Shown in pieces: positions 40,783-49,375 of a DNA stretch of 64,000 nt (positions are counted from its first letter, which is position 1; every line of letters begins with the position of its first letter). The notes under the pieces were generated by a model. It was not told the DNA's origin, made no database searches, and was given only the letters and a program-made list of their open reading frames with translations. Position numbers and translations under genes: made by a program. This stretch comes from Corallincola platygyrae (GTDB lineage: Bacteria > Pseudomonadota > Gammaproteobacteria > Enterobacterales > Neiellaceae). Where the stretch lies: NCBI RefSeq assembly GCF_039544265.1, contig NZ_BAABLI010000008.1:496001-560000 (forward strand), read 5' to 3'.

Positions 40783-42192
40783 ATGTCACAAGGTTTGTTG
40801 GTAGCTGCGTATTTGATCGCAGCTGTATTATTCATCATGTCCCTGGCGGGACTGAGCAAGCATGAAACAGCCAAAGCCGGTAACCTTTATGGTATCGCCG
40901 GTATGATTATCGCTATCGTGGCGACCTTCGCCAGCGTAGAGATGAGCGGCATCACCTGGCTGACCGGCGCGATGCTGGTAGGTGCGGCTATCGGTGTTGT
41001 ACTGGCGCTGAAAGTTGAAATGACTGAGATGCCTCAGCTGGTCGCTATCCTACATAGCTTTGTAGGTTTGGCTGCGGTACTGGTTGGTTTCTCAAGTGCA
41101 ATTGCTGCCCACCCTGAGCCAGGCTCAGCTGCCGCGCTGGCGCAGACGCTGACTCAGTCTTCAGTAGAGAAAACGATTCACGATGTAGAAGTTTTCCTGG
41201 GTATCTTCATTGGTGCAGTGACCTTCACTGGCTCTGTCGTTGCTTTCGGTAAACTGCACGGTGTGATGAGCAGCAAGCCACTGAGCTTGCCTGGTAAACA
41301 CTTCCTGAACCTGGGTATGGTCATTGCATCTATCGCTTTGGGCGCATGGTATATGCAGACGGGTAACATGCTGCCGCTGGTTATCATGACCTTCATCGCT
41401 TTTGTGTTTGGTTATCACCTGGTTGCCGCTATCGGCGGAGCTGATATGCCTGTCGTGGTTTCCATGCTGAACTCTTATTCAGGATGGGCTGCAGCAGCCG
41501 CAGGTTTCATGCTGTCAAACGACCTGTTGATTATCACGGGTGCCTTAGTTGGTAGCTCGGGTGCGATCCTCTCTTACATCATGTGTAAGGGTATGAACCG
41601 CTCTTTCATCAGTGTGATTTTGGGTGGTTTTGGTACCGAAGGTGGCACCATGGCCGGTGATGGTGAAGTGGGCGAGTACCACGAAACCACAGCCGAAGAT
41701 GTGGCTGATATGTTGAACGGTGCCAAGAGCGTGATTATCACCCCAGGATACGGCATGGCGGTAGCTCAGGCGCAGTATCCAATTGCTGATATCACCAAGA
41801 AACTGCGTGATAAAGGTATTGATGTTCGCTTCGGTATTCACCCGGTTGCGGGTCGTCTGCCTGGCCACATGAACGTTCTGTTGGCAGAAGCGAAAGTGCC
41901 ATATGACGTGGTTATGGAGATGGACGAGATCAATGATGATTTCGGCGATACTGATGTGGTATTGGTGATTGGCGCCAACGATACAGTAAACCCTGCGGCA
42001 AAAGAGCCTGGCAGCCCTATTGCAGGCATGCCGGTACTGCACGTATGGGAAGCTGAGAACGTGATTGTATTTAAGCGTTCCATGGCAACGGGTTATGCTG
42101 GGGTACAAAACCCACTGTTCTTCAACGACAATAGCAAAATGTTATTTGGCGATGCGAAGGATAGTGTGGATAATATCCTCAAAGCGCTATAA
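40783..42192 (+). CDS. pntB: NAD(P) transhydrogenase subunit beta
   Basis: A 469-residue subunit with about nine N-terminal membrane helices and a C-terminal NADP(H)-binding domain III (IITPGYGMAVAQAQYPIADI, GIHPVAGRLPGHMNVLLAEA, VIGANDTVNPAAKEPGSPIA). GGAGAAATACGC precedes the ATG. With PntA it makes the complete proton-translocating transhydrogenase in the inner membrane, supplying NADPH. A strong terminator follows. Confidence 0.97.
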   Translation: MSQGLLVAAYLIAAVLFIMSLAGLSKHETAKAGNLYGIAGMIIAIVATFASVEMSGITWLTGAMLVGAAIGVVLALKVEMTEMPQLVAILHSFVGLAAVLVGFSSAIAAHPEPGSAAALAQTLTQSSVEKTIHDVEVFLGIFIGAVTFTGSVVAFGKLHGVMSSKPLSLPGKHFLNLGMVIASIALGAWYMQTGNMLPLVIMTFIAFVFGYHLVAAIGGADMPVVVSMLNSYSGWAAAAAGFMLSNDLLIITGALVGSSGAILSYIMCKGMNRSFISVILGGFGTEGGTMAGDGEVGEYHETTAEDVADMLNGAKSVIITPGYGMAVAQAQYPIADITKKLRDKGIDVRFGIHPVAGRLPGHMNVLLAEAKVPYDVVMEMDEINDDFGDTDVVLVIGANDTVNPAAKEPGSPIAGMPVLHVWEAENVIVFKRSMATGYAGVQNPLFFNDNSKMLFGDAKDSVDNILKAL

Positions 42193-42206
42193 GCAAATTC
42201 CTTCAG

Positions 42207-42236
42207 AAAAGGGGCCCTATTCAGGGCCCCTTTTTT
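42207..42236 (+). terminator. Rho-independent terminator of pntAB
   Basis: AAAAGGGGCCCT (42207-42218), loop ATTC, AGGGCCCCTTTT (42223-42234), then further T. A perfect 12-bp stem. Confidence 0.95.
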
Positions 42237-42363
42237 ATGGGGGCCTATGAAACGGCGGTTAGACCCCTGCTGAAATATATTGATTGTTTGTTCTGCCTCA
42301 ATTCTTCCAGCTGCTACTCTTTGCTACAGTCCGCCGGTTTGTTTACTTACCAGAGGTTTTACC

Positions 42364-43407
42364 ATGCGCATTGAATCTGACATCAAGTTAGGCTTCAAAG
42401 ATGTTCTTATCCGTCCTAAGCGCTCTACGCTTAAAAGTCGTTCTGAAGTCGAGCTTGTGCGCACCTATCGCTTCCACAACAGTGGTAAAGAGTGGACAGG
42501 TGTACCAGTGATTGCGGCCAACATGGATACAGTGGGCACATTTGAAATGGCGACAGCATTGGCGGAGCACCAAATGCTGACAGCTATCCACAAGCATTAC
42601 ACTATCGAGCAGTGGGCAGAGTTCCTGGCCAACAGCGACGAGTCTATTTACAACTACATCATGGTCAGCACGGGTACCTCTAAAGCTGATTTTGACAAGC
42701 TGGGTGAGATCCTGGCAAATCATCCAAAGCTTCAGTTCATCTGTATCGATGTTGCCAACGGCTACTCAGAAGCTTTCATTGAATATGTGCGCAGCGTGCG
42801 CGAAACCTATCCAGAGATCACCATCATGGCGGGCAACGTTGTGACGGGTGAGATCGTTGAAGAACTGATCCTGGTAGGTGCCGATATCATCAAAGTCGGT
42901 ATTGGTCCTGGTTCAGTTTGTACTACGCGTGTTAAGACCGGTGTCGGCTATCCTCAGCTGTCTGCGGTTATCGAATGTGCAGATGCGGCTCACGGTATGG
43001 GTGGCCATGTTGTTTCAGATGGTGGCTGTGCCTGTGCTGGTGACGTAGCCAAAGCTTTTGGCGGCGGTGCTGACTTCGTAATGATTGGCGGCATGTTTGC
43101 GGGTCATGATGAGTCAGGTGGTGAACTGGTTGAGCGTGACGGCAAACAGTACAAACAGTTTTACGGCATGAGCAGCGCGACAGCGATGAAGCGCCATTCT
43201 GGTGGTGTCGCTGAATACCGTGCGTCAGAAGGCAAAACAGTATCAGTGCCTTACCGTGGACCGGTGATTCAAACCATTCAGGACATTCTTGGTGGTGTGC
43301 GCAGTGCCTGTACTTATGTGGGTGCACGCCAGCTTAAAGAGCTGACCAAGCGTATGACCTTCATTCGCGTACAAGAGCAAGAAAACCAGATCTTCGGCAA
43401 AGAGTAA
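42364..43407 (+). CDS. guaC: GMP reductase
   Basis: A 347-residue enzyme, the same length as E. coli GuaC. It begins MRIESDIKLGFKDVLIRPKR and has the IMPDH/GMPR active site KVGIGPGSVCTTRVKTGVGY with the catalytic Cys, then DGGCACAGDVAKAFGGGADF and the flap region YGMSSATAMKRHSGG. It deaminates GMP to IMP with NADPH. The start at 42364 follows AGAGG; the frame extends to 42280 but without a ribosome site. No CBS domains are present, which separates it from IMP dehydrogenase. Confidence 0.96.
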   Translation: MRIESDIKLGFKDVLIRPKRSTLKSRSEVELVRTYRFHNSGKEWTGVPVIAANMDTVGTFEMATALAEHQMLTAIHKHYTIEQWAEFLANSDESIYNYIMVSTGTSKADFDKLGEILANHPKLQFICIDVANGYSEAFIEYVRSVRETYPEITIMAGNVVTGEIVEELILVGADIIKVGIGPGSVCTTRVKTGVGYPQLSAVIECADAAHGMGGHVVSDGGCACAGDVAKAFGGGADFVMIGGMFAGHDESGGELVERDGKQYKQFYGMSSATAMKRHSGGVAEYRASEGKTVSVPYRGPVIQTIQDILGGVRSACTYVGARQLKELTKRMTFIRVQEQENQIFGKE

Positions 43408-43427
43408 TGTTTGCTGATGATTAATTA

Positions 43428-43456
43428 AAAAAGCCAGGCAATAAGCCTGGCTTTTT
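43428..43456. terminator. Bidirectional terminator between guaC and mgsA
   Basis: AAAAAGCCAGGC (43428-43439), loop AATAA, GCCTGGCTTTTT (43445-43456). Placed 20 bases after guaC and 30 bases from the convergent mgsA stop. Confidence 0.93.
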
Positions 43457-43486
43457 GGTTTTTGGCGCGCCTCAAAACAAAAGCGT

Positions 43487-43942
43487 CTAGGTTCGCTTAT
43501 CCAGATAACTCTGATAATCAGGGATCCTGGTGCTGTAGGCGTGTTTCATCAAATCGGAGTCGATGAGAAAGTCCGCCGTCGCCTGATTGGTTGCTACCGG
43601 AATATTCCATACGGCCGCGAGGCGCAGCAATGCTTTGACATCTGGGTCGTGGGGCACCGCATCCAGTGGGTCCCAGAAGAACACCAGCATATCGACTTTG
43701 CCTTCGGCAATCAGGGCACCCAGCTGCTGGTCTCCCCCCATCGGGCCACTCAGCAAACTATTGACCGGCAACTCCAACTTTTGCTCCAGCAGCTTTCCTG
43801 TCGTACCTGTCGCCAACAGGCTGTGCTCCGATAGCTGGGCTTTGCGTAACAAAGCCCATTCCAATAGCTCGGGTTTCATATGGTCGTGGGCAACCAGAGC
43901 GACACGTTTGTGTGCCGGAAGCTCACGTTCAGTTTTCTGCAT
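43487..43942 (-). CDS. mgsA: Methylglyoxal synthase
   Basis: A 151-residue enzyme (E. coli 152). It shows VALVAHDHMKPELLEWAL, ATGTTGKLLEQKL, SGPMGGDQQLGALIAEGKVD with the catalytic Asp, and FFWDPLDAVPHDPDVKALLR. It converts dihydroxyacetone phosphate to methylglyoxal, relieving phosphate limitation. The start at 43942 (MQKTEREL) has AAGGA about 10 bases upstream and matches family length; the frame continues upstream into the previous gene. It begins 16 bases after the transporter-fusion stop and may share its transcript. Confidence 0.95.
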   Translation of the reverse strand: MQKTERELPAHKRVALVAHDHMKPELLEWALLRKAQLSEHSLLATGTTGKLLEQKLELPVNSLLSGPMGGDQQLGALIAEGKVDMLVFFWDPLDAVPHDPDVKALLRLAAVWNIPVATNQATADFLIDSDLMKHAYSTRIPDYQSYLDKRT

Positions 43943-43958
43943 GATTTGCTTGTCCTTT

Positions 43959-46112
43959 TTACTCCACCCAGCCCAATACGTCTTTAATGACTGACCAGCG
44001 CGGAACCTGTTGTTTAGCCCCTTTACCGAGGATCCAGAACTCATACTCGGTATTGACCAAACCTTCTGTTTTCTTCAGCGCCAACCAGCTGTTGAGGTAA
44101 TACAGCAAGCTGTAATTACCGTTCGCGACTGCGTAAGCGACTGGGAACTTATAATCAGAGCCTTCAGGTACCACCACGCCGTAATCAGGATAGAGAATGC
44201 TCCAGGCATAACCCGCTTCAGCAGATATCAGCAGTGCGTCATAAATCTCTTTGGGCTGGTTGAAGTACTCCAGATAGCTGTTAAGTTGGAAAACCTTGAT
44301 ATCCGGCCGTGCTGCTTGAATACGGTCGCGGAATTGTTCCTGTCCGACAATGGCTATTTTCAGTCCGCTGGTTTCTCTCAGGTACTGCAGACTGGAGAAT
44401 TGCTTGAGGCGGTAATCTTTCGCCACCAGCGCCATGTGAAGATCCAGCACTGGATCAGAGAACTGCAGCTTATCCATGATCGCCGCATCCATCGCAATGC
44501 CAGAGACCGCAATATCGATGTGAGCCTGATTCAGCGTGATATCTATTTTCTGCGGGTCATAAGGGATCAGCTCAATTTCGACACCCAACTCATCAGCAAA
44601 GCTGTTCATCAGTGCGATATCCATGCCTACGACGTTTTCTTGTTCGTTGAAGTAGGTGAAAGGCGCATTTTTAGGCAGGTAACCGACTCTTAACACGCCA
44701 CGTTTAATAATGGCTTGTAGGTTGGCAACCGGACCTGATGCTTGATTCAGTTTCGGGTAACTGTCTTTAACCGCCGTCGGCACCTCTTTGACAACACTCA
44801 TGCGTTCGAGCAACTCGGACGTATTTTCCCCTTCACTGATAATAAAGCCGGCCATCATTCGGGTGGACACAATCATTAGTACCAAGCCTGCCACTAGCGT
44901 GATGCCTGCTTTGATTAAGTGTCCGGTTCCAACTTTCCACTGCTTTTGGATGAGTGCCGTTGTCAGTAGACCAAAGATAAGCAGGTGCATCACGGCTACC
45001 AGGCTGTTGAACTTGCCGGTAATAAAGGAGGAGACCAGAAACAGCTGATATAAATCCGCAGGTAGTTGCAGGCTGTTAAGCATAAATGGAATAGCGGCGT
45101 GTACCGAGCCAAACAGACTCAGCAAGCCACTCAATGCCAGCATGGGATAGTCGGAGAACGCGACATCTTTGCCGGTAAACCAGCCGCAGAAAAGGACGAA
45201 GAAAATAACGGTGAGCTTGCCTGCATTGGGGAACGTAAACGCAATAGGCAGCAATACATCCAGATGGCCGTCGGTCTCTTTACCTTTTAATTGTTTCTCT
45301 TCGAAAAGCTTTTTCGAGCCTTCAATTAGTACAGGCAGGACAATGAATATATTGCCGGTAGCAAATGCAGTCACCAGCGAGTCTCGACTGACTTTCATTA
45401 CTTCCCGGTAACTGAATGGCGTGATGGCCGCGACAATGGCCGGGAATATCCAGAAACTCAACGCCAGGCAGAGCAGGGCATAAGCGACCAGAAACACCTG
45501 CAGCGACGCAAACTCGTCGACGGTCAGGGTGCCCGACGCGCCTGCTGCCGAGGCAAATACGCCCACGGGCAAGGTTTTAACCATAAAGGTTGTTACCCGA
45601 GACAGACCCTTTCCTATCACATCCATCAATGAGATCACCGATTCCCTGCCATCCATATTGATAAATGCGATACCCAAAGCGATGGAGAAGATCACCACCG
45701 CAGGAATTGCACCTATCGCCAGCGATTTAAATGGATTGGCTGGGATATAAAGGTCGTAATAGTTGACCGGAGGTGGTGAGGTGACCACGGAAGTGCTGAA
45801 AAATGAGGCTGTAGTGACTTCAGGGAAAGCAAAGGGCAGTACCAAAATGCCAACCAATGCCAGCCCCCAGATAATCAACATCACGATGCCTGCTTGAGAA
45901 AAAAGCAGTTTGGCTGCTTTCCCCTCGAGACGCCCGATGCCACTGATCAGTGACACGGTGACGTAGGGCAAAATAGTCATCTGCATCAGCAAGATCACGC
46001 CTGTGCCTATCCACTCCATCCAACCTACCATCTCGCCAAAAAACAATCCGACGGCGATACCGGCAAACATGGCGAGAAGAATCAGGGAAGACAGGGAGAG
46101 CTTAAATTTCAT
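43959..46112 (-). CDS. DAACS-like symporter fused to a periplasmic binding-protein domain
   Basis: A 717-residue fusion. Residues 1-420 form a dicarboxylate/amino acid:cation symporter-like membrane domain (LMQMTILPYVTVSLISGIGR, NPFKSLAIGAIPAVVIFSIA, KTLPVGVFASAAGASG). Residues about 465-710 form a family-3 extracellular solute-binding domain (IIKRGVLRVGYLPKNAPFTY, VVGMDIALMNSFADELGVEI, DIAVSGIAMD). The last helix at about 405-425 would place this domain in the periplasm. The Ser-rich hairpin and NMDGT motif of true glutamate carriers are replaced by VTAFATGNIFIVLPV and PIAFTFPNAGKLTV. Substrate unknown; an amino or organic acid is likely. Upstream of mgsA, with a 106-base gap to the ABM gene. 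Confidence 0.82.
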   Translation of the reverse strand: MKFKLSLSSLILLAMFAGIAVGLFFGEMVGWMEWIGTGVILLMQMTILPYVTVSLISGIGRLEGKAAKLLFSQAGIVMLIIWGLALVGILVLPFAFPEVTTASFFSTSVVTSPPPVNYYDLYIPANPFKSLAIGAIPAVVIFSIALGIAFINMDGRESVISLMDVIGKGLSRVTTFMVKTLPVGVFASAAGASGTLTVDEFASLQVFLVAYALLCLALSFWIFPAIVAAITPFSYREVMKVSRDSLVTAFATGNIFIVLPVLIEGSKKLFEEKQLKGKETDGHLDVLLPIAFTFPNAGKLTVIFFVLFCGWFTGKDVAFSDYPMLALSGLLSLFGSVHAAIPFMLNSLQLPADLYQLFLVSSFITGKFNSLVAVMHLLIFGLLTTALIQKQWKVGTGHLIKAGITLVAGLVLMIVSTRMMAGFIISEGENTSELLERMSVVKEVPTAVKDSYPKLNQASGPVANLQAIIKRGVLRVGYLPKNAPFTYFNEQENVVGMDIALMNSFADELGVEIELIPYDPQKIDITLNQAHIDIAVSGIAMDAAIMDKLQFSDPVLDLHMALVAKDYRLKQFSSLQYLRETSGLKIAIVGQEQFRDRIQAARPDIKVFQLNSYLEYFNQPKEIYDALLISAEAGYAWSILYPDYGVVVPEGSDYKFPVAYAVANGNYSLLYYLNSWLALKKTEGLVNTEYEFWILGKGAKQQVPRWSVIKDVLGWVE

Positions 46113-46142
46113 GTCGTGTCCTTGAGAATGCGACCTTTAGCC

Positions 46143-46169
46143 AAACAAACCACCGTCTTAAACGGTGGC
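46143..46169 (-). terminator. Terminator of the ABM-domain gene
   Basis: CCACCGT (46150-46156) and ACGGTGG (46162-46168) form a 7-bp stem; read on the minus strand it is followed by TTTGTTT. It stands between the ABM gene and the transporter fusion, so the two are probably separate transcripts. Confidence 0.72.
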
Positions 46170-46218
46170 TTGAATCAATAAAATCAATCATTAAGTATAT
46201 TTGGCGAAAGGAAAAGTT

Positions 46219-46545
46219 CTAAATAAGAGAGTCCATTTCCGGCTGTTTATCTTGAATCAGATCCAGCATGGGTACCATGGTTTGAGGGGGGTAGACTCTG
46301 ATGATGGCGTCTACCATTTTTAAGCGTGCTTCCTGATCGCTGTCGTCTATGCTGTGGGCCGCCTGCCAATGATCCTCTGTTGGCCAGATAGAGTAGGAGC
46401 ACCATGTGCCATCACTGCATTTATGTAGTCGGGAACCCTGCGCGCCATAGTGGGTGACATTACGCTGGATAATCTCGCTCCATCCCTGCTCGAATTGCTG
46501 TTCTTTGCCTTCCTTGAGCTGCCATCGGTTAATCACTATAAACAT
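46219..46545 (-). CDS. Antibiotic biosynthesis monooxygenase (ABM) domain protein
   Basis: A 108-residue single-domain protein with the ferredoxin-like ABM pattern: FIVINRWQLKEGKEQQFEQG at the start, then GSRLHKC, WCSYSIWPTEDHWQAAH. Relatives are small dimeric monooxygenases or have no known activity. AAAGGAG precedes two adjacent ATG codons; the second, at 46545, has the better spacing (six bases), the first is 46548. No partner genes are evident. Confidence 0.75.
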   Translation of the reverse strand: MFIVINRWQLKEGKEQQFEQGWSEIIQRNVTHYGAQGSRLHKCSDGTWCSYSIWPTEDHWQAAHSIDDSDQEARLKMVDAIIRVYPPQTMVPMLDLIQDKQPEMDSLI

Positions 46546-46693
46546 CATCCACTCCTTTACACCTGACGGTTAGTCGTACCATCCTGTAAACAGAACAGCT
46601 TGTTTGCTGATGTTTTTACAGGGTGGTAATACTAAACATAGCATCATGAGGGAATTCTTCATGTGATCAATGCATTACATAACTCTTGCAGGA

Positions 46694-47266
46694 TCAGCGG
46701 TGAATGGTTTCTGGTAGCCGAAGGTGTGCTTCAAAATCACATCGATCCTGACCATAACTCTGTCGATTGGCATTAGAAAAGGACCTGGCGCTACCACGAT
46801 TGGGGTCGAAGTAACGGATAAAACTCTCGACTTGGATTTCGTTGCCCTCCCGCCACAAGGTGACTTCGAAGTAATGTTCTGCCGGTTGTGAATGAACATA
46901 GGCAATCATTTCGTCCGTCGAATCAAACCTGATACCGTCGATATGGGTGATTTCGTCACAGGGATGCAGGCGAGACAATTCTGCGGGGCTGTTGTGGACA
47001 ATGGCATTTACCAAGATGCCACGGTAAGAGAAATCATACTTTTCTCTAAACTGATTTGAATAGTGGCTTTGCAGGATCACGCCCCAGAACGGATAAGTAG
47101 GTGTTGCCGCTTTAGCGCTGGGGTCTTCGCTATCTGAGCTGGCAAGGGCAACAGAGCTCATCACGGTCAAGGCAAAAGTGGTCCAAGCGACCAAAAACAG
47201 TGTTGATACTCTTGCTCTGACAGAAGAGGTTGAGCTCGTCGCCCTATTATTTGGATAAATAGCCAT
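46694..47266 (-). CDS. Exported or membrane-anchored PDZ-domain protein
   Basis: A 190-residue protein. A hydrophobic stretch at residues 20-43 (TLFLVAWTTFALTVMSSVAL) is a signal peptide or anchor. Residues about 75-155 read as a PDZ domain: YRGILVNAIVHNSPAELSRL, CDEITHIDGIRFDS, FEVTLWREGNEIQVES. No protease domain is present, so it is a stand-alone PDZ protein that may bind C-termini of envelope proteins. Its start overlaps the end of the 68-residue ORF upstream by 20 bases, implying translational coupling. Confidence 0.65.
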   Translation of the reverse strand: MAIYPNNRATSSTSSVRARVSTLFLVAWTTFALTVMSSVALASSDSEDPSAKAATPTYPFWGVILQSHYSNQFREKYDFSYRGILVNAIVHNSPAELSRLHPCDEITHIDGIRFDSTDEMIAYVHSQPAEHYFEVTLWREGNEIQVESFIRYFDPNRGSARSFSNANRQSYGQDRCDFEAHLRLPETIHR

Positions 47267-47453
47267 TGGTGATCTCTTTCAGTTCGACTTTGCCGCGGCC
47301 TTCGGCTAGATAGAGGGAGTTACACTCTCTGATAACCTCGCGGACATCCTCCGGGGTCATGGTGTATTCGAGTGGCCAAGGATCGCTGGGATCAACCTTT
47401 GAGAAGGTTAAGCGAAGAAGAGACAATGTTTCGTCAACGAGATAGAGACTCAC
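47247..47453 (-). CDS. Hypothetical 68-residue protein upstream of the PDZ gene
   Basis: A small acidic cytoplasmic protein starting at GTG 47453, with AAAGGAG nine bases upstream, which supports real translation. It reads as a strand-turn-strand start (MSLYLVDETLSLLRLTFSKV) and a helix (TPEDVREVIRECNSLYLAEG). No known domain. Its last 20 bases overlap the start of the PDZ gene, so the two are likely co-translated. The 260 bases before it, up to the next gene at 47714, hold the divergent promoters but no feature I can name. Confidence 0.6.
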   Translation of the reverse strand: MSLYLVDETLSLLRLTFSKVDPSDPWPLEYTMTPEDVREVIRECNSLYLAEGRGKVELKEITNGYLSK

Positions 47454-47713
47454 AATAACATACTCCTTTGTTATCGGCTTTCCTGCGCCACCCTGCGCCT
47501 ATGCTTGTTATAGCGCTCCAGTTGGAATTTAGCCAGCCAAAATCATAGGCTCACAAGAGTTTCAGAGATCTCTTACAAAGCGATGGGCGAAATTCTTCAC
47601 TTGGTGTCAGAGAAGCGCTTGTTTCATCACATATTTCAAACACCTGTTGCCCTAATCTTTTCTCTTAGTCGTTGTTTTCCTAAATTGAATCTGATTGATC
47701 TAAAGGAGTCTCT

Positions 47714-48229
47714 ATGTGGCGTATTTTTTGCCCGTTGCTAATCACCCTGCTATTTGCCGCTCCGAGTTGGGCGGGGCCCTCTAAAACGCAGGTGAAAGCT
47801 GCCCTCGAAGTTTTGCAGGAAGCTGTGGATGACATGGGAGGCTCAGGCTTAGTCAAACGCTACTCTTTGGCGGAGCTGGAAAATCTGATTAGAGCTGAAG
47901 GCTATAAGAATATTCGTGTCCGTGAGAGTGGCAGTATCATCTTTGCCCATGACGACACCAATTACATGTTGCAGCTTTATGATGATGGCGATCTACAGCT
48001 CTATTATGGCGCATCTGGACTGTCTGTAACGGTGCACGATATGAACGAATGGAATGTCAGTAAACGGCTTTCTCGTGCCTATATCGACAGTGATGGCGAT
48101 CCTGGACTGGAATCTGACCTGCTTGCCAACGGTGGCCTGTCAGAAGAGATTGTGAAGCAGTTTATTGGCGTGTTTGTAAACACGTCTGCTCCAGCCTTTG
48201 AAGAGTATATTCGCGAGCGGAGCCAATAA
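47714..48229 (+). CDS. Secreted YbjN-domain protein
   Basis: A 171-residue protein with a signal peptide (residues 1-20, ending SWA). The rest resembles the YbjN family (type III secretion chaperone-like fold): MLQLYDDGDLQLYYGASG, then WNVSKRLSRAYIDSDGDPGL and EEIVKQFIGVFVNTSAPAFE. E. coli YbjN is cytoplasmic and affects motility and stress; this one should act in the periplasm. AAAGGAG is five bases before the ATG. It is convergent with the glycosyltransferase gene, six bases between stops. Confidence 0.75.
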   Translation: MWRIFCPLLITLLFAAPSWAGPSKTQVKAALEVLQEAVDDMGGSGLVKRYSLAELENLIRAEGYKNIRVRESGSIIFAHDDTNYMLQLYDDGDLQLYYGASGLSVTVHDMNEWNVSKRLSRAYIDSDGDPGLESDLLANGGLSEEIVKQFIGVFVNTSAPAFEEYIRERSQ

Positions 48230-48235
48230 AAGCTA

Positions 48236-49375
48236 CTAATCAACAAGGCTGTAATAGAGCGCTTCGTATTGGCTCATGATTGCCTCTTCGGAAAACTCCT
48301 CCAGAATCTTGGGGGCGTTTTCCTTCATCTCTCTCAGCTTCGGCGGGTTGTTTAGCAGACAGCGTATTTTTCGTCCCGCATCGATTGGGTTGGTGGCCTC
48401 ACAAAGCAGGCCGTTTTCACCTTCAATCACTACTTCAGGTATACCACCGACTTTGGTTGCAACTGTGGGCACGTTCTGAGCAAAACCCTCCAGCAACACT
48501 AAACCAAAACTCTCCTCTGCACTGAGTAACAAGTTGATATCACCAATGCCCAGCCAACGACCACACTGCTTAACCTTACCTGGGAATATCACTTTGTCGG
48601 AGATGCCTAAATAATGTGCCAGGTATTGGCAGTGCTTTTTCTGTGGGCCGTCTCCGAACATTACCAACTTGGCGTCATGGGTACGGCATACGCGATAAAA
48701 CGCATCGATGATATCGTCCGTGCGCTTAACCGTACGGAAATTAGAGGCATGTACCAGTACATTCTCCGCTTCGGATATCCCCAGCGATGCACGCATCTCT
48801 TTGCGTTCTTCAGGCGTTATCTTGGGAAGCTTCTCCACTAAAAAGTTGTTGATTGTCTGAATATTGAGCTCTTCGCCATAGGTTTCCAGGGCCATATCTC
48901 TGAGATTATGAGAAACCGCGGTGATCGCATCGGCATTCTTCAATGCCCATTTAATAGGTGGGCGCATACTGGGGGTACGCCCCAGCTGTGACACATCGGT
49001 GCCGTGCAGGGTTATCACGAGTTTGCATTTTAGGTCACCGACCTGGCGTGCTATTTCAGCGCTTACTGCGTAAGGCACGGCGTAATGGCTGTGGATGATG
49101 TCGAACTCATGTTCACGGGCAAAACGCTCAAGGGTGCCCGTTGTTGCAAGGGTTTCAGGTGGACCAGAAAGCAACTCAGTAGCGGGCAGGTCAATCTTTA
49201 CAAAAGTGAGATTTTCAGGCGCTTTGTCCAGTGCAAAGGGGGATTTGGTAGCAAATAGATGTATTAAATGTCCACGTTCAGCAAGGCGCATTGCAAGCGT
49301 GGTTGCCATAATGCTGGAGCCACCCATGCCAGCTCTGCAGATTATCGCAATTTTTAACTGCTTTTGTTCCACCAC
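48236..49375 (-). CDS. GT4 glycosyltransferase resembling BshA
   Basis: A 379-residue GT-B glycosyltransferase. It shows CRAGMGGSSIMATTLAMRLA (the N-terminal glycine loop), IIHSHYAVPYAVSAEIARQV, LVITLHGTDVSQLG, HASNFRTVKRTDDIIDAFYR, LVMFGDGPQKK and the donor-site ESFGLVLLEGFAQNVPTVAT. These segments follow BshA, which joins GlcNAc from UDP-GlcNAc to L-malate in bacillithiol synthesis, more closely than other GT4 enzymes I know. No bshB or bshC is in the window, so the acceptor is uncertain. It starts GTG GTG, with AGGAG about nine bases before the first. Confidence 0.72.
   Translation of the reverse strand: MVEQKQLKIAIICRAGMGGSSIMATTLAMRLAERGHLIHLFATKSPFALDKAPENLTFVKIDLPATELLSGPPETLATTGTLERFAREHEFDIIHSHYAVPYAVSAEIARQVGDLKCKLVITLHGTDVSQLGRTPSMRPPIKWALKNADAITAVSHNLRDMALETYGEELNIQTINNFLVEKLPKITPEERKEMRASLGISEAENVLVHASNFRTVKRTDDIIDAFYRVCRTHDAKLVMFGDGPQKKHCQYLAHYLGISDKVIFPGKVKQCGRWLGIGDINLLLSAEESFGLVLLEGFAQNVPTVATKVGGIPEVVIEGENGLLCEATNPIDAGRKIRCLLNNPPKLREMKENAPKILEEFSEEAIMSQYEALYYSLVD

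Noticed and set aside
41545..42108. A 187-codon frame opposite pntB
   Set aside because: Antisense shadow of the NADP-binding domain of PntB, without motif or ribosome site.
44010..44693. A 227-codon plus-strand frame opposite the binding-protein domain
   Set aside because: The minus strand gives clear domain motifs across the whole stretch; the opposite frame has no recognisable content.
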